A stretch of DNA of 64,000 nt from Diplosphaera chodatii (Eukaryota; Chlorophyta; Trebouxiophyceae; Prasiolales; Stichococcaceae), in the NCBI GenBank assembly GCA_032358165.1, contig JAALGY010000036.1, positions 1,054,001-1,118,000 on the forward strand, read 5' to 3'. How positions within the stretch are numbered: the first letter of the stretch is position 1; the number at the start of each line of letters is the position of its first letter. The translations under genes and the position numbers were made by a program. Of this stretch, positions 23,311 through 35,600 are shown one piece after another. The notes under the pieces are model-generated. The model searched no databases. It was given only the letters and a program-made list of their open reading frames with translations, and was not told the origin of the DNA.

Positions 23311-26300
23311 GCTTACTGCGATGGCCGGGTTGTGTGCGATGGAGATCGCATCAGCGACCTGTCTCCTCTGCATGTACAACAAAAAGAAGCATGGTCACAA
23401 GTGTTACAAGTTTGACACAGTACTGCCACCGATGTTGCAGGTACCATCTCAGCAGCGAGCATTTGGTGCTGCACCAATCATGCTGTGCGTGGCCATCTGT
23501 GTGGCAAGGACACCAGTCTTGTCAGGTGCATTGTCTGGGTCAAAAGATCCAAGCTGACAGGACGCACATGTAGAGATCAGGTGGGCGGTAGTAGTGCAAC
23601 CCAGCCAAAGGTGTTGCGTACACATACACCGTTTGCAGCACCGCATCGTTGGCCTCCACAAACTCCCCTGCTGGCATGATGCAGTACTTTCAGCATTAGT
23701 CATCACAGAGGTAGCAACTACACCTGAGGCTGCACACATTGCAGTATGGGTCCAGTTGCTGCAAATGCAGCATGCGTATGTACAGTCAATCCAGCTGCTG
23801 TGTGCGCACCATATGTGTTGCAGATGTGCGCCTCTAGCAGTTCGCCAAAGCTGTGCGCCTGCGGGCATGTTGCAACAGCTGATTCCCGCATAGAAAGTGC
23901 AAGGTTAAGGTGTGCAGGTTGTCGGCAAAGAAATGACAGAGACACCAATCTGCAGCATGCACCCTGCATCAGGCTCTGAGCTCTTCTTCGAAGAGTAAAC
24001 AGAAGTACACAAACATCAGTTGCTGACTCCACATGGTTGTTGAGGTCAAGGCACAATGCCAAAGCTTTCGGCAAGAGGTACATACCGCCTGTGGTGCCAC
24101 TGTGAACAACAGCATCAAACTCCAGTAGCATACGACGGATGCATGGGCAGCCAGAAACCTGCACGACGTTTGCACACCGCACAAGAAGTTTCCTCAAAAG
24201 CCAAAACAGGTGACCTCCAAGATGTTCTTGCTTCTTGTAACGATTGCCGATATATGCCAGGGCGATCAGTGGCATGGTATGAGTTGCCGAACAGAAAAAC
24301 ACAAAACAACCTGTCGATCCACTGACTGCCGCTGCCGAGGCAATCAAGTACATGTGGAGGGACGACAAAAACAGTTTCATGGATAGCGCAAGGCAGCAAA
24401 CGTAATGGTGATACACACTCGTCATATCTATGCGGGCACCAACGGAAAAGCCTTGCCTGCAGGTAGTACATGTCTTCGCGCTCCTCTGCAAAGCTGCATC
24501 ACAATGCAAGGCGGCAGGTGTAATGTCAAATGGCACACATATCTGTCGTGGTGAAGTGCATGCCTTTTTGAAGCTTTGCACAAACCAAAACGCCTATTGG
24601 CAACAGCGCAGCGTGCAGGTGGCTGAGCGACGGGTGGTACTGTCTAATTATGCTATGCAGCACACCACAGTCAGTGGTGTGACCCTGCTGATGCATTGGT
24701 GTGGCAGGAAACTCACTGGATGCGGCGACGATCGGTTTCAGCCGGCAGCCATCCCAGTGTCATGTATGCGTGCAGTACGGTGCTGTAGGTGATATATGGT
24801 ATGCGAACAAGGGACTCGAGTATCCTATGCCAATAGGAATCTGCGTCCCGTGTTGCGCAGCGGTAGGCGCAGGCTTTGCTGGTCCGCACACCCAATGAGA
24901 TGTGTTGCCTTCCAAGCAGTGCAGTGTGCTGCACTGAACTGCAGCTGGATACGGAGTGCGGATGTCACCTGCATGAGCAAAGGTCACTGGTGGGGCTCAC
25001 CAGAGCCGCGCGAGAGGTCGATCCTTGGTTGCGCTGTCCACAATGGTGCGAAGCACTGCACAAAGACACCATGCCCAACGTGTGAGACCTCGGTTGACGA
25101 TGTGCACCTGCCCCATCAAAAGCGCAGGGTGGTTGACAACCCGCAGGCCGCCACATCACGCATGGAACCGGGTGCATGACTGTCGCGACGAGCCTTTGAC
25201 GGCGGCGCGCATCGCGCGCGGGGCAGTGATGCGCTCGCCCAGCAGCTCCAGGCGGTGCTCTCGTGCCGCCACGCCCGCGTCGCTCAGCGACAGGCGCCTC
25301 AGCTGGGCATGCACCTGCGCTGCAGGAGTTGTTATTGGCACATCAATGAACTGGTAGCCGTGTATGGGTCCTGACATTCCTTAAAAGCTGGATGGCATTG
25401 GGGCTGCTGGGGCAGAAGGTGGCACGACTGATAACTGCCGGGCATGCATGTTGCAAGTAGCATGCTGCACACATCACAGCTAGTGTTGCATTGCGACAAC
25501 TCACTGGTGACGATGCACAGCTTGTGATGCAACAGCATGAGTGTTAGTTAACATCTGATACATTTACACTGACCAGCATGTATTCCTGAATATCAGGACA
25601 TATCACCGGCGTGCAGGCGCCGGATGGTATGAGAGACGTCACAGAACATGAACGCAGCTGTGGATTGAGCTTAACGCTGATAGTTGGCAGAACTGCTGGT
25701 ACTGACCATCTGGCCTAGCTGTTCTGCAAAGCGCTAGAGTCTGTCTGCTCCGACCACAACACCGATGCTATGAGGCGGATGATGCAGACGCTGGAAGCAA
25801 CGTGCTGGACATAGCAGAACTGCATGCACCGATCAGTGCCCTACGGAAACAACACGCTGATGGAGTGTACTGAGTGGCTCACCTCCGAAGAGATGTCCGG
25901 GGTGCTGCCCGAGCAAGACATGTCCACATCGGGAAGTAGGCCGCCAACTTCCAGCATTCTGTCCATCCAGGCAATTGCAGTGACGGGAAGCCAGCATATC
26001 ACGCATGCGACTGCAGCTGCACATTGCGCTGGCTGCATATGATGACATCAGCTTCAGGCGCATCCTGTTAGTCAATAGGCCTGCAGTGCAGACTGCAGCT
26101 GCTGTGCCATGCATGACAGCATGCAGAAGCGTGCATGAGTGTTTGCACGCGGCATACAGCCAAGCAGCAGGGCAATGGGTCACACAGTATGCTGCATGTC
26201 GCATTGTGAGCGTCACCTGAGTTGTCAGTCTAGAGAGGTTGGCCGACTCAGCATGATTTGCCCCATTCCTGAACCGGATGGACCTGTTTGTGCAATGTAT

Positions 26301-27530
26301 TTGTGGCTGTGTAGCTCAGGCCACAAACAAGCTAATTCTGACTGCACACCACATCTCATGCCTCCCTTTTATGGAGGTGTCACTGGTGCTGCATCCATTC
26401 AGTGAACAATGATACATGTACAGCATGCTGATTCACCTGCGAATGCCGTTCATCTCACGCTTGATGGACTCCCCTGCCTGCACAGAGCGCAGGTGCAGCT
26501 TGTAGCTGCTGACGCAAAGCAGCTGTCGTCCGTGCACTATGCTCTTTGCAGGTGAGGCTCGCTGGTGAGTGGTTTCTGTGAAGCGTGGTTCGAGACCATC
26601 ACAGCAGGCATGACAAGCCTCACTAGGTTTTACTGATTGGTGCACCACGCTGTACGCACCAAGGCAAGAGCAGACCGTGGGATGCGGCCATATTCGTCCA
26701 TGTACATCGGACCACGTTGGTCTTCCACAGATGCTGACCCTGCACATGCACAATGCAGGTTTGTATAGGGCAGCGTTCGTCGCGCTCCTTGAAAGCAGCA
26801 TAACATTGCCTCGCTTCCTCGACCACCACCTGCTGCCGAGTACTCTTGCCCGAGGAGTCGTGACATGACTCTAGCATGATGGTAGCAACCAGAAGCAGCA
26901 ACTACATATCAGGTGAGGCAGTCCGACCATCTGCGCATAGGGCGCCATGCATGCACTCACCACCAGCCCTGCTGGCAATCCTGTCGTGCTTGACTGCATT
27001 ACTGCTCTGCAACAAGAGCAAGCTGGACTCAGTAGAAACGAGTGGCCAATCATGAGGCAGCAAAACACACACACGCTAGATGTGACATGAGGTAGTTATC
27101 CGTCAGCAATGCATTGTTTGCCTAGATCTCGTCAAACCAATAGCCAACACCTGGAACTGGCTGTCAGCAGACTCCAGGTTGTGCTGTTCGAACTCCGGTG
27201 GTCTGGCTTCCTCGGCAGGCATGGTGTCCCGGTGCGGTGCATCGGGGTCTGTGGCAGTTCCATACCAGTCTGATTCTGTATTCGTTGCTGGTGGCGCATC
27301 AGCAACATAGCGAACGACACGCCTGCCACATCTCGTCCTGAACGGCGACGATGAACCGGTGATTTACACGCATATTCAGTCGTAACATGGGTACTCGAGG
27401 GTGGTATCTCAGTGCGTGGTAGCGTGGGTCGAGTGGCCCAGTATGGCGCATACGGTGCGCACCACGCTTTCCTCGCGCACAGTCAGGCCAACATGTGAAT
27501 GTGAATTTTTCAAACGGTTTCCACAAGATA
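23310..27530 (-). CDS. Unidentified multi-exon gene (partial model)
   Basis: Not recognised. On the minus strand many short frames are bounded by TGCAG acceptors and GT donors. Reading 5' to 3' (descending): a frame around 27430-27320 (RYHPRVPMLRLNMRVNHRFI); one ending at 27151 with donor GTGTTGG (DWYGTATDPDAPHRDT, EEARPPEFEQHNLESADSQFQ); 26830 downward (VVVEEARQCYAAF); about 26745-26665 (RGPMYMDEYGRIPRSALALV); about 26560-26460 (SSYKLHLRSVQAGESIKREM); about 25965-25880 (MLEVGGLLPDVDMSCSG); about 25330-25200 (LRRLSLSDAGVAAREHRLEL); about 25065-25005; about 23860-23810 (AHSFGELLEAHICNTYG); about 23680-23635; about 23560-23520 (LGSFDPDNAPDKTG); about 23364-23314 (RRQVADAISIAHNPAIA). Phases between exons were not all reconciled, and it could be two adjacent genes. 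Confidence 0.42.
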
Positions 27531-27710
27531 TGCCCTTGTCGACGTCAAAGACTGTGCTGTGCTGCTTGAACAATTTCCAAGAATGGAACTTCCGTTACAG
27601 CCGGCAAGAAAAAATTGCATGGAAGAGTTTGGTTGTAACGCCCAAATGCACCTGTCTGCTAACCAGCACTCAGTAGCAACTCACCTGAGAGTGAATCGTG
27701 CAAAACGATG

Positions 27711-27843
27711 GCACAGAGGCGCCGCTGGTTGGCAGCTGCGGGCGGCCGTGTGGACGTGGCCGGTCTGTTGGATCTGCGAAATGCATACCGCACGGGAAGC
27801 AAGGACATAGTGCATATCTGGAGCGTGGCGCACCAAGGATGAC
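27711..27843 (+). CDS. Short open frame, possible exon
   Basis: A 44-codon frame from ATG 27711 reads WLAAAGGRVDVAGLLDLRNA and ends at TGA. Composition is protein-like but there is no family match or linked exon. It could be a chance GC-rich frame. Confidence 0.18.
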
Positions 27844-28477
27844 CTGGTGTGCATGCGTTTTAGGAGGGTGTAGTCACACTGAAATCTGTCGCCTGTGACA
27901 ATGCGACCAGATGAGCTGCCAAAGACACGTGCCGGGCAAACTTTGAAAGATTGATCATCAGGGTGAAGATCGCTCGATGCAGCACAAGCTTAGAAGTCAG
28001 CATGGGTCAAGCTGCCCAGGTTGCATGCAAGTATGCCCAAATGTACGTTCATGGGTCTGGACACCAGTCAACCGCGAGGCGCAGATTCCTCAGATGCAGA
28101 TCCAGCTGCTTCCAACTGCCACCAGTGCCTTCAGTTGGGCTGATTGATGATCATCGCAGAGGAATCGCGCATCGAGCCCGCAGACGTTACCACGTTTTGG
28201 AGGCCGAAGCTTGAATCAGAGCGGCTGTTTACTAGGCCTTCACCTAGAGCCCAACACTTCTGCCTGCATCCTGGGACCCCCGGCTGCCCGGCGGTAACGG
28301 CTTTCCGGTAGGTACGATGGGTCAACAAATGCGAAACAGAAAGTGCCTCTGCGTGAACCAATGATTGCGTGTTCTGGATTGTTGGGCGGAACAACTATCT
28401 CTCCAGAGGTTACGACGGTTGTGGCCGCGAAGAAGAGACGCTGATGGCTTTGGTGATCACTCGCAATCTGTGGCGGT

Positions 28478-30277
28478 CATGGATGCATTGTTTTGCGAGA
28501 GCTGCCTAGATCCACGAGGGCGCTTTGCAGGCGCAGAGTGCTGATGGAACTACCCAAAGCAAGGCGGCGTCCGGCCAAGGGGTGTTGTTCTGCATGCCCC
28601 TTCCCAGGTGAGTCTTTTGCACGACGACGCGCGGGAAACTTTGAATGGAGGGCACCTCATACACGCCAGGTAGTGTACAGTATGTTTGACTTCGACGCAG
28701 CGTGTATGTCAGGACACGTGTGTAATGAATGTAAGAAAGAGCCTGCAACAAATACGATGCGGCAGTAACAACATACGTGCAGGCTGCCCCAGTGGCTGGT
28801 TGCTGGCTGATCCAAAACATGCAAAGGAGCGACAAGCAGTGCGGTCCACCTCTGCAGAAAGCAATCAGGTTGGTTGTTGTGTGATGCAGCACACCTGAGC
28901 CCCATGGCACAGATGCACATATGCTCATATGCATGTTGCTGGCGCACTTTGGCCGCCGGATGTGTACTTAGATGCACATCGACTGACTGCAGGTGGCACC
29001 TAGTAATCCGAATACTGGTGGGTGCTTTGCACTAGCCCTGCCATACACACCATACGCCCAGCAGAGCAACAGCCGGGCGCTGGTGCGCACCTCCACTGGG
29101 CAAGAGGCAAGCAGCACACAACGCCTGCAGCTCAGCCGGCCATCTCTCAGGCGCAATGTCATCACCAGCGGCATACCCTGCGGGTGAGCAGCTGTAACAA
29201 CAGCCACGGTCAAGTTTCGGAACGCTGGACAGCAGGCACGGTGTCAGCATTGCTGCGCATTGACCTGTAACATGTGTCGGTTGAGGTGTCAATGGCTGGA
29301 TCACAGTTCCCATAACTGCACTGCTTGCCTGCCCTGAAGAATGTATCTGCTTGCTTGCAGGGCCAGCAGCTCAATGGCACAGGCTGCAAATACCTCTACC
29401 GCAGATCGAAGGCTCGACAACAGATGTGCAACACGCATGGTAACCCGGCAGTCGTCCAGAGCCGTCAGAGCTGCTGCACAGTGTGCGTCCACCACCGGGG
29501 GCGACGCCAATGTCAGGTGTGGCACGTGCGTTGGTATTGGCATCTCTGCATGTGACGGACAAACCTACACCTCATTGTTAGCAGGATGAGGATAGCCTGG
29601 CGATTCCCCGCATGGGAATACACCATTTGCAGAATGTAGCTGGTCACATGCGAATATGGCTGCACAAGCATGCCAGGCCAGTTGCAGCTGGATGGACATC
29701 ATGCTCGTGGTATGTCACACAATCAAGCAACCAGACACTATGCACCAGTTTTACGTTTCCCACCAGTCGCGCTGGCCCTCTGTCGATGGCTGGCACATGT
29801 GCCGTGCAGGCACCTCGTAAGCGAGCCGCTCGCATGCTGCACGGGCGATCATTGCAGCTGGCACACGGCTTCGCTGCACGAGAAATGGTGGACCACACCC
29901 TGCCTTGCGGCTCACAGCCTTGCCATGGTGTCAGCGCCAGTGGGCCATTCAGCAGGGGCCCAGGAAATGCCTGCCGGCCTGTGGCCGTTTTCGCTGACGC
30001 CACCACCGCTGCAGCCGGCATCTCTGCTGCCGCCTCACCGGCTGCGCTGGCACCCGCATCTGGGACCGCCACTGCCACCTTCATCACTGCAGACACAGCC
30101 ACTATGGTCCGCCATGCGTGCGGCGGATCCGCTGCCGCAGCAGCTGCTGCAGCCACCCGGACCGTGTGCCAGCCCATGCGAATCTCCAGGAGCTGCATGC
30201 TCAGCTGGCAGCCCGTCAGGCTTCACCAGCACTTGACCAGTGCCAGCAGGAAACCTCCCATGGGTCAACTGTGCTGA
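28478..30277 (+). CDS. Unidentified Ser/Ala-rich multi-exon gene (partial model)
   Basis: Not recognised. Supported segments: a frame from ATG 28478 (MDALFCESCLDPRGRF) followed by one ending at a GTGAGT donor near 28610; an exon 28993-29187 after CTGCAG (NPNTGGCFALALPYTPYAQQ) ending at a GTGAGC donor; one from about 29361 after TTGCAG (MAQAANTSTADRRLDNRCAT); and an Ala/Thr-rich frame about 29800-30277 (ATATFITADTATMVRHACGG) ending in TGA. A minus-strand frame also stays open across 28500-28600, so the first part is doubtful. Confidence 0.38.
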
Positions 30278-32639
30278 CATAGAGGCGCTGCTGGGCAGCA
30301 ACTGGATGATCACCAGAGGCGAGGTGCGGTAGGCTGTGCTGCCCTGTTGACTACGCATGCACTATGACATCACCGGCGACGCAACCCTGCGGCGCACTTT
30401 ACTGGTCTGTATGTAAACCAAGCAATATCCAATCGAGCTTCCAACCATGCTCGCAATTCTGCTGTTGCAGTGGTTCGACAGCAGCGTTAACTCATTTGAA
30501 GTATAGTGGAGTGTGCACCTGTTGCACTGTAGACACAACAGATAGAGCAGCAGGCCTGAAGAGAATAGACACTGCAGAAGGCGTGCACGACTAGCAGCAC
30601 TCTCAGTGACAGATGTAGCAAAACCTGAACAGCGCTGTCCACGGATGGGCAGCGGCATATTGCAATGTACTTGGGCAGTTGTATGCATACGAATAATTTA
30701 TCATCAGGCAGTCAAGCTCACCCAGTGGGGCAGGCTGTGAAACATCTATCGGAGGTACTACACTCATGTGGCTATTTAACCTAGCAGGACGGTTGCAAGA
30801 CATTCTCCTATTGGAGGATGTTTGGAGGATGTCGACCTGCTGGAGGCATTACACACAGCACACAACAGGACAAGGGGATGGCGTTGAGTCTTACTTGTGT
30901 CTCTGACAGCCGCATCCGCAGTTGGCAACAACCGTTCGTGCTCCAGGCACAGGCTGCTGGACGCACCAGAGTGGAAAGGCTTCGTGCTTAGACCTGGAAT
31001 ATTGCCATTCAAACATTGCAAGTGCGATTATGGTACCGGTGCATGCAGGTGTTCCTGCTTGACGGCAGAAATCCAGTCCTATTGCCACCTAGGCGTGAAC
31101 TGGTTTCATAGTGCAAGACTCATGTCTGGTACATACAACCAGACAAGTCAATGAACCATCCCCATACCAGCAATCGGAAGCGCGTGAAGCACATCAACGC
31201 CTGATCACCATACAACATGTGGCACCTAGCAGAAATCCCGCAGGCAACCTTACTTGGAAAATCAACGACTCTGCACACTAGCTTGGCAAGCATCTGCTGC
31301 CATGGGATTAGGCGCTATCTCTGCTATCTGTTTCATACGCTGCAAACATTTTTGTTTGCAATATATTAAACATGCGATTGATTCGTGTATATATTTTGCA
31401 GACGTTCATTTTCTAGGTTTAAAAGTGACAAATTTGCATGTGCTCCTGTTGCTATAGACACATAACTTTTGGCCGAGGACGGCGGCGGACGCCCGTCCCA
31501 GTAGTGCCCGCGGACGGTCCGCCGTGCCCGCCGGTGCTGCCCGAGGACGGGCCCCGGCGGCCCGCCGCCCGCCCGTCGTGCAGCGCGAGCGCGCCCGCGC
31601 CCGGCCAGAGGCCACTGCATGCGACCTCGCGTCGCTGGCATCCGGTTGGTGCACCACCCGCGGCTCTGCAGGCCGGTCCGCCCTGACAGCTGGCTGTGCA
31701 TGCACGCTCGTGCACACGTGCACACCTTCTCCTCAGCGCTTGTTGCCGCGATCGCGCCATCAGATGTACTTCGAGAGTGTTAAGATAGCTGCTGAGCGTC
31801 CTGACGACCTGAAGGAAGGCTGCACCGCTGACACTACCACGCGATCAGGTGGACATCACATTGGCACCAACATCTTGTAAGCATCAGAAGCAGAACGGAC
31901 ACAGATACTCAGGGATCACGCAAACTCTTGGTGATGCTTGAATAGTTCTTCCAGCAAGGCAACCGCACAGAATACCTGCAATTCCCGGCCACCACACCAG
32001 CCTGGTGATGACTAATCGATTTGCACTGCCAACAGAACAAACACGGTTCCGACGCTGTTGTGCATGCGAAAATTGAATAGAGACCTCCTGCGCTAATCGT
32101 GTGGCCGGCAAGCCGCATCCAGGGCGCCAACACGTCGGTACAGATATGACATTGCTGACTTCTGCGAGCTGACATACTTTGGACTGGCGCACAGCAGCGT
32201 GTAAGAACAGCGGGTGACAGTCACATTGTTAAGTTCATCAACGCCTCAGCGGTAGACATCCTAGTAGAGAATAGCTGCACGCCGCGCTATGTTGACAGAG
32301 CAAAGAACATCGACAGGGTGGCGGCGCGGCATGCAAGTCCTGTGGCAAACAGCACACTGCAACAGCACGAGGCCGTGAACAATCACTGCACTTACAAAGC
32401 ACAAGCACTGCACATACAACAAACATAACAAAGCTGCAGAACATGTTCGACGAGGTGTCACGAGCTGCACGAGCGGTGCTGGTCACCAACAGTCTGTAAA
32501 ACCACTGCAATGCTGCAGATCAAATGTCACTGCAGTGAGCATTCACAATCTGCATCAACAGTTCGCTCACGAGCCAATCTGTTCATATACTGCACCTATA
32601 AGTGAAAACACACATCTGCTGGAACATGCAAAGCATCGG
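30278..32639. other. No supported gene; contains a GC-rich island
   Basis: About 2.4 kb without a convincing gene on either strand. Around 31330-31440 it is AT-rich, and it switches abruptly to an extremely GC-rich block at about 31470-31620. Confidence 0.55.
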
Positions 32640-35600
32640 TCAGCCTTTGATAAACTCCTTGATGAAGGCTGGGAGAGACCGCACGCCACCATCCTTACCC
32701 GACACCTGCCGCTGCGCCTCCAACTCCATTGCCACAGAGCGTGCCGTGGCATTTGGCCTGCTATCAGGCCCTGGCTGTCTCTGCTGCACAGCCAGCTTCT
32801 CGATCTTCTGAGCTGCTGCCTTGATCTCATGCCAGCGCTGCCGCCAGCCGGTGCGCCACTCGCTGTGCTGCTCGTGCTCCAGGTCCTTGAGCGGCGGCCG
32901 GCGCCGCAGCTGGTCGCCCTGATCATACAGCCTGTGCAGCTCCACAATGCTGCCAAATGTCCGCAGCTCTGGGAACGGACGGCCGCCGGCATATGCATGG
33001 TGCTGCTGCTGCCCTTGTGGTGCTGCAGGCACTGGCGGCGGCGCTGGCTGTGCTACCAATGGCATGGCTGGCTGCAGGAAGGCACGAGCTGCATTACGCA
33101 GCCCTCCTGGCCCGCCAGTCGGCGGGCCACTGCCACTGGGCTGCACATCTGACAGCAGTGCTGGCGCTGGTGCTGCCTCCATGGCCCCTGCCAACAGACA
33201 CTGCAAGTGCATGAGTAGAGCCCAAGACCAACACACATTGGAAACAGCGTCACAGACTAAACAGTCAAGAATCTGTATCACAAACGTTACCTGCGCCGAA
33301 TGCACTGCCAAACAGCCGCCGCCGGCAGGCGCCAGGTGACCTCGCATCGTGGAACAACACTGAGCTGGTGTGGCTGCAGCTGGGGACCCTGCCTGTCACG
33401 CCTGCGGCTCTGCTGCTGCGGCGCGCTGCTGCAGGTAGCCCAGCTGCATCCACTGCCTCGGCTAGCTGCAGCGGCGGCTGCTCAGGTGCCAACGACATGT
33501 CTGTTGCAGGAAGCGGTGAGGCCGGCGCCGGCGGCTGAGGCACCAGCTGCCGATATCGAGATGGAGCTGGTGGTGTGCTGAGCAGTGATGGCCTACCCTC
33601 CTCCTCCTCCTCATCATCTGCAGCCAGGTAGCGCAACCGATGCTCACACTCCACACCATGCCCGTGAAGTGCGCCAGTGCTAGCGTGAGTCGACAGAAGC
33701 TTCCAAGAGGCAGCAGCATTACCTGGCGTCCATGCAGGCTCAACTTCGTCAGCAGAAAGGCCGCGCTGCTCTGCAGCCGCAGCAGCATGAGTAGCTTCTG
33801 CAGCTAGCGTCCTAAACGCTGCACGCTGCCGCTGCCGCTCAACATCAAGCTGCTGCGGCGTCTGCTGCACACGGTGGCTGCAGGGGTCCAGCATGCTGCT
33901 ATCAATGCCAAAGGCACCCAGGAAGGCTGGCGGGCGGCCTGTCTGCATCGACTGCGCCAGCTGCACAACGATCCCGGTGAGCTGCATCAGCCTGTCATCG
34001 GTTGTCATTGGGCGCAGCGGCTGCAAGTCCCTTTGCGCCTTGCTGTGCTGTACCACCGCTCCAACTCACTGATGCATGGTGCAGGGCTAGATGTCAGCAT
34101 GGTGCAGTCCACACTTGTAAAGCTGTGTCATGTAGCAAACATAAGCATACCAGGAGAAAGGGAACGCACATGAATGCCGAATCCTGCAGCAGCAGCGCGT
34201 GCACAGGGTTGTCGGGGCTGTCGCGGGCCAACTCCAGCGCATCCTGCACCACCACAGTCGGTAGATACTCCAGCAGGCCGACCATGCTGTGCGCCGAGGG
34301 CCCTGCGTCTGCACCCATCACCTTGACCTGCAGAACGCATAGGCAACCATGACCAGCTGAAATCACGGACACCTCGTGCAGCAAGTGACAGTGTACATGG
34401 CTGCAGGCAGATGTTGGGCATCAAGGTTCACTGTCAGGTGATGGTAATGCCGCTTACCGTCAGCGCAAACTCCTGCGCAAAGGGAAACAGCAGCTGCTGG
34501 AAGTGTTGCTCGACCTTGACGCAAAAGCGCTCTGCGAAGAACTGGCCAAAGTCGCGCGTTGCTACGCCTGGCCAGCCCCCCGCTGCCAGCAGCCCCTCCG
34601 GCCGAAAGAACAGCAGGTAGGACTTGAACATGGCCTGGTGCAGCCAGCGGCCCATGCGCCCAATCACCTGACCAGTATGAGATGCACTGTCAGTGATGCG
34701 TGCCCACATTCCCTGTGATACAGCAGGTGCGTTGCTGTACTCCCGGCGCAAGCACGACTGCTGCAGTGTACTGCCACCCAACATGCACAGAGGACAGCTC
34801 ATACAATGCTTTGAGCCCGCAACACAGTGTACCTGGTCGTCCATGCCGGCTTCGTCCAGCGCACGAGCACCCGCCACACGGAACAGGTGCGTGACTTGCT
34901 GGAGACGATGGCGCAAAGCTCCAACCAGCGGCTGAGCGCTGCGGCGTGCCCGCTGTAGGACAGCGACTGGTCTGGGCGGTTGCCGCACCAGAGCGGGGTG
35001 CTGTGGTAGCGCTCGTTGTCGCCTGGATTTGGAAACACCTCCCCGCCGAGCGTGAAGCGGCAGATCAGGTAGCGGCCAAGCGCCCCGTGCGGACACTGCA
35101 GCGGGTCCCGATGCCGGATGCTGCCCGTGTACCCAGCCCTGCCATTGACCTGCGTCTTGCCGCCTTTCACCACTGTTGCCAGCAGCATTGCTGGCGATGG
35201 CCCTGTCACAGGAAGCACAGCACTCAGAGTTGAACGCCTCAGGCGGGAGTGTGGCCCAGGACACACCGTACTCACGAGCTAGCAATTGCATGGCATCAGC
35301 TTGCATGAAACTCACCAAGGCACCGCAGCGGCCGCGGCTTCACGATGTCTGCCATGAACTGCCGCAGGGTGTCGTCGCTGCGCTGCACACCTGTGCTGAA
35401 CGACGATGAATGAGCACGAGCCCGATCCCTACATGAGGTAGATGTGGGTCTGTGCACACTGGTTCATGACCCACGCACTACACGCACCACATCATGACAT
35501 CATGGCGGTGCCCATCGCATGGGCCCGTGCTCCCTCCTTCTTGCTGGACTTTATCTGCGCCCAAAACAGCTGCAGAATCTGCTCTGGGCTGCAGGTATCT

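Noticed and set aside
25156..25377. Similarity to the N-terminal region of P-type (P5) cation ATPases (LSLSDAGVAAREHRLELLG)
   Set aside because: No DKTGT phosphorylation motif, TGES or membrane helices could be found in neighbouring exons.
35203..35318. Frame LAREYGVSWATLPPEAFN as a coding part of the recombinase-like gene
   Set aside because: Splicing from CTT-G at 35316 to GG at 35202 gives the conserved LGPSPAML block; the frame lies wholly within that intron.
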